Shown in pieces: positions 60,345 through 64,000 of a stretch of DNA of 64,000 bases. Below the pieces are notes generated by a model. It was not told the DNA's origin. It did no database searches and saw nothing but the letters and a program-made list of their open reading frames with translations. Each line of letters starts with the position of its first letter. The stretch's first letter is position 1. The translations under genes and the position numbers were made by a program. Source of the stretch: Arctopsyche grandis (taxonomy: Eukaryota; Arthropoda; Insecta; Trichoptera; Hydropsychidae); the NCBI RefSeq assembly GCF_051622035.1, contig NC_135357.1, positions 37,245,691 to 37,309,690 of the forward strand, written 5' to 3'.

Positions 60345-63300
60345 CTATTTTAATTTGATCTATTTATAAGGTTGTCGAACTCACCGAGTGTTGCCCGTCA
60401 TGAAGACGTACTCATCAGGCTCGCCGAAGCCGTTGAACTTCGTAGACGTCGTCGTGGTGTACGCGCCGAAACTGTCGAAGAGTATCCAGCTCGGTAGCGA
60501 CAACCTCGGCAGCAGCATACTCTTCACGACGACGTCTATTCCGTCGCAAGTCGGACCCCATAAGCTGCTTTCGATCAACGGAGACTCCTCCACCTGCAGG
60601 TTTAAAAATTATTCACATTCACCAACGTTTCAAATGAGTAAATGTGTAAATTTCAGCGTTTAGGTTAGGACTTACGTCTAAAGGCATCGGATTGATGATC
60701 AATCTGTTGACTGCTAGTCCGGCGAACGAAGCATATCGTCCGTTGTCCATGAAATACATCGTGTGCATTTTGTCGTCTAGTTGACGCACTCTACGAGCCG
60801 AGTGAACGCTGCAGGCTAAAGTGAACGCCGAAGCTACGAAGTACCGTCCCGGCTCTGATATGATCCTCGTGTTGCAACCTCGAGGAAAGTGCTCGTCTAG
60901 AGCCGTATTGATCTGAACGGCGACCTGAAAACATCGCCAATAAATATCAAAGCATTACTATCAACAGTACAGGTGTTAAATTATGTACATCATCGATGGA
61001 AGTGCCGACGTCTCCGGCGAACCCTCCGCCAATGTCCAATAAGTTCATTTCGTGTCCGATCTGATGACCGAGGTTGAACAGTCTGCGCGCTTCGGCAATG
61101 CCCCGAGCGTGAGCCGTGTTATCATGACATCCGGAACCGACGTGGAAGCTTATACCGACTACCTGTAATGATTTCAAACTTAAATATTGTCCTCCGATTT
61201 GATGTTTGAATGTGGATTTGTTTTTACGTTTAAATTAAGTCTTCCGGCAGCTCTCAGCAGGTCGGGTGCTTCGGTGAAAGGACAGCAGCCGTACTTCTGA
61301 CCCAACGGACACGTCGCTATGAGAGCATCGTTCCTAATACGTAGTATTAATCTGTAATTCCATGGTGAGTGGTTAGACTGTTAGAGGTTTTGCAATTTAA
61401 AATGGCGTCCAACAACCATTTTGACAACTTTGTAAATGGACTCACACCTATAGCTGATTATCGAACACTGTATTGGTTATATTTATTATTCAACTGGCAG
61501 TGTGAGTCTCATTAGGGAGAAGTTTCTTGACTTATACAGTTGAAACTATCATAAAGGTGTGATTTTGAACTGAAGCTCTATAAACAGACCTACTATAACC
61601 ACATTTATGTGATGAAGCAACCTTTTTGATATTTAATCATATAATATAAACTTGACCAAAAATGAGATCGTAACCTAACCTAACAATAATGAGAGCCTAT
61701 AATGCAAATTGTATAAGATGTCGTGTGAAAACTTATAGGTGTTTAACCCTTTGAATGCTGACCAACGCCGATCGGCGTTTTGTCAACAAGTCCATCAGCT
61801 AGAAATACGCCGATGGGCGTTGTTTTTTGAGTAAGTAAAAAATAAAGTCTTTCCAGGTAGCATTGAAAAAAAATACATTGAACATGGGTCGTGTAATCCG
61901 TGTCAATGTTTATAAAGACTTGTTTACACCGGAATTTCTTAATTTATAACCATAATAGAAGTTCCCGATGGAAATTCCTAACTGCTGAGTATTTTAGATT
62001 GTGGCTTGGCATTTAGATTGTGAGCATTACATTTTAACAACAATGAAGAAGATGGAACTAGTTTTGGAACAATACATTCATTAATAGACTTCTTTTGTTT
62101 ATTTTATGTAGTTGCAAGATATATTAGAGAATCTAAACGGTTACCTGACAACTCGTTCACAGATTTTCCGTAAACCGAGGATGCGCTCCAGGCATTACGT
62201 ATACGGCCATCTCTTTCTCACCCGTCTGTTCACCAAGATCTCGTTTACTATGCCATTACGTATGCAGCCATCTCTTTCACAGACCGTCTGTTCACCGATA
62301 ACTGACGGTCTGTGAAAGAGATGGCTGCATACGCAATGGCATAGTAAACGAGATCTTGGTGAACAGACGGGGTGACAAAGAGATGGCCGTATACGTAATG
62401 CCTGGAGCGCATCCTCGGTTTACGGAAAATCTGTGAATGAGTTGTCGTGTCACCAGTCTAAACACACCTTTACAAAACTCGAAATCCTCGGCGGTAGTTA
62501 TCTAGGGTTTGTTTGGATTAGCTACAATTTTTATACCTGCTTTCTATTGGATTTATTAATAATTCTAGTTGAAAATATTGGCGAAATTTCCAGCGTGGCG
62601 GGCTTTCAACAGAAAAGACGTCAGCACTCAAAGGGTTAAACAATTAAAATCTGACAAGACGAAAGTCAAACATATTAGTCAACTAGCTATTAAACGTCAC
62701 CGTGAACCTTTTTTACAAAGCATTTACAATAATTGAACAATAGACGGCGCGCTCTAGGTCCGCGCTTTAGTTATTACTAAAGGGCGGATAGAGAGCGTGC
62801 TTTTTCCAGGAATCACGGCGTTTTTCTATTCACAAAGCTAGAGTGCAAAAAAAAAAGGTTCTGAGAACCTTCAACAAAGGTTCGTCATAAAAATGAACAA
62901 TGCACAACGAACAATAAACAAAGAACGGCACGCTTTCGGTCCTACCTCTAGTTATTACGAATATTTTTCACTATCGAACTAAAAATCGATTGAAATTTTC
63001 ACCGTTGACCAAACCGCGCAAAATGGCAATGTTTCAAAACGATCGGAAGACTGTAGGAACTTAAGCTCAATCGTTTGCGAAAGCAAACATAATAGAGCCT
63101 TGTATTAATAAACGAATAACTTAACCTAACCTGAAACTAAACACGCAAAATCATAAAGCACTCCACATAACCTAAAAAGTACATATATAAAACGTTATAC
63201 CTCGCATCGGGGTAGTAATGTTTGACTTTGACGAGCTCAAACTCGCTGTCGAATGTGAGGAGTTTCACCCGCTTCTCCCGAGCATATTCCAAATGCTTGT

Positions 63301-63757
63301 GTGGCTTAGCAGTATGAGCATACACAATACGACTGAAAAAAGCCATAGTAAATACTCGAAGCAAATTATCACACCATGTAGTACTATTCCAATTATTACT
63401 CTGGTGAAACTCCGGTGGCCAACGCCGCGTCTATCTCCGACTCGGAAGCGCAATCGAACCCGGCACCGAGGCTAGCCAACACCAGCAGCACCAGCCTATT
63501 AGTATTGCATTTCACAGCTGAAACAAACGCAAACCCATGATGCGACATAACCTAACCTGACATGGTATAAAATTATTCTTCGTACCGTAGAACGGTTCAA
63601 CTCGGGGCATCTTCTCCTGCCAATTTTTATACTTGGCCATCAGATCGGCCACGTTCAGCATGGTGAACGTCCTGTCGCTCAGCCGGTTTCCGATTATGTA
63701 ACGGGCCAAGTGCTCCGGAGACCACTCCTCGCTGCCCACGAAGACGCTCTCGGCCAT
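60077..63757 (-). CDS. Odc1: Ornithine decarboxylase
   Basis: PLP enzyme of the cytosol that decarboxylates ornithine to putrescine, the first step of polyamine synthesis; works as a head-to-tail dimer. Eight coding exons on the minus strand: 63586-63757, 63400-63517, 63201-63332, 61228-61351, 60989-61162, 60676-60924, 60385-60593 and 60077-60344. Total 1446 bp, 481 residues, every junction in frame. Key residues are present: PLP lysine in FYAVKCN (split by intron 1), GAGFDCAS, the His of [12 protein letters not shown], the Glu of EPGRYFVAS, and the catalytic Cys of GPTCDG. Start ATG (MAESVFVG) has a good GACACCATGG context. Differences from the family: YAHTAK where YANPCK is usual, MDNGRYASF where NDGVYGSF is usual, and a C-terminal stretch of about 90 residues (exon 8) unlike ordinary ODC. 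It may be a diverged paralogue. Convergent with dystrobrevin. Confidence 0.93.
61747..62635. mobile_element. piggyBac-like MITE, copy 2, in ODC intron 3
   Basis: TTAA at 61743-61746 and 62636-62639; begins CCCTTTGAATGCTGACC and ends GTCAGCACTCAAAGGG. Same family as 54171-54733, with which it shares GAACATGGGTCGTGTAATCC and the right part. It is longer because of the nested insert at 62139-62455. Confidence 0.82.
62139..62455. mobile_element. Near-perfect foldback element nested in the piggyBac-like MITE
   Basis: 317 bp, almost a perfect inverted repeat about a small centre near 62300 (GATAACTGA). Arms include GACAACTCGTTCACAGATTT on the left and its inverse on the right. Flanks ATCTAAAC (62131-62138) and GTCTAAAC (62456-62463) are an 8-bp duplication with one change; copy 1 of the host MITE has the empty site AGTCTAAAC. 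Confidence 0.8.
62700..62960. repeat. Scraps of the hAT-like MITE family in ODC intron 3
   Basis: ACCTTTTTTACAAAG, AATTGAACAATAG and GTTATTAC recur from the element at 23989-24132. A second looser copy (GAACAATAAACAAAGAACGG, then CTCTAGTTATTACG) follows at about 62910-62960. Confidence 0.45.
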
Positions 63758-64000
63758 GGTGTCAGTGAAATATGTGCTCAATGGTCAAAGTGTATTCTAG
63801 AACTGGTACGGTTGTCCGTGTTTAATTTGACCGGATCGATTTCAGTTGTGACAATAATTTACAATTGTGTATAATATATAAGTAATAAAATAGTTTTAAT
63901 GTATATTTTTTTATTATCATTTTATATATACATACATATTAATGATAAAATTGTGAATAAATCACAAAAAAACTCAATTTATTGAGATTACGTCAACGGC
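63758..64000 (-). promoter_or_regulatory. Upstream region of ODC (5' UTR and promoter side)
   Basis: Sequence just before the ODC ATG on the minus strand. The first 60-80 bases are of balanced composition, then AT-rich. No TATA box can be singled out and no upstream exon is visible before the window ends. Confidence 0.35.

Larger units (their letters stand above)
61352..63200. other. ODC intron 3, transposon-filled
   Basis: 1.85-kb intron holding a piggyBac-like MITE (61747-62635) with a nested foldback (62139-62455), and scraps of the hAT-like MITE family near 62700-62950. No host exon is seen between exons 3 and 4. Confidence 0.75.

Noticed and set aside
63758-63781. Upstream start for ODC at 63781
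   Set aside because: That codon is TTG; the first ATG at 63757 has a good context and is followed by the conserved region.

Overview
The window is eukaryotic and reads as a holometabolous insect genome. It is AT-rich, genes are split by many short GT-AG introns, TACATATG-type microsatellite scraps are common, and the genes are typical of insects: a vitellogenin receptor, a dystrobrevin and an ornithine decarboxylase. The transposable elements (RTE-type LINE, Jockey/CR1-type LINE, BEL/Pao, hAT, piggyBac, pogo and Mutator-like MITEs) also fit. The high intron number argues against Drosophila. I cannot fix the order from sequence alone.

Layout. 1-7490: a long open RTE-type LINE reading frame running off the left edge, a 40-bp tandem repeat, then a decayed second LINE carrying a miniature LTR element with identical 162-bp LTRs. 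7490-17430: an intronless gene for a STAND (NB-ARC-like) NTPase fused to about 17 ankyrin repeats, cut by a young antisense BEL/Pao element (10790-15003) with a perfect 5-bp target duplication. It is followed by an unrecognised gene with a C-terminal membrane segment whose reading frame is split. 19665-35048 (+): vitellogenin receptor, about 34 exons, 5 + 8 LDL-A repeats, three YWTD propellers, one membrane span and a cytoplasmic tail with an FxNPxF motif. 37915-38205: a GC-rich, CpG-rich island in an otherwise AT-rich setting, the likely promoter of the next gene. 41477-56576 (+): dystrobrevin, 20 coding exons. 60077-63757 (-): ornithine decarboxylase, 8 coding exons, convergent with dystrobrevin.

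Introns and spacers are full of non-autonomous elements, many with clear target duplications: a Mutator-like MITE family with 9-bp duplications in two places, a piggyBac-like MITE in two places (one holding a nested near-perfect foldback), hAT-like MITEs, a pogo-like MITE, a 1.15-kb foldback, a GCTCAC-repeat MITE, a retroposed segment with a 17-bp duplication, and a solo LTR.

The three recognised host genes do not form a pathway. The receptor takes up yolk protein in oocytes, dystrobrevin is part of the dystrophin complex, and ornithine decarboxylase makes putrescine. The most unusual item is the STAND-ankyrin gene. Its architecture resembles NLR-type sensors, it has no introns, and in this haplotype it is interrupted by a recent retroelement. 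All exon boundaries were read by eye from splice consensus and frame; no search or alignment was run.
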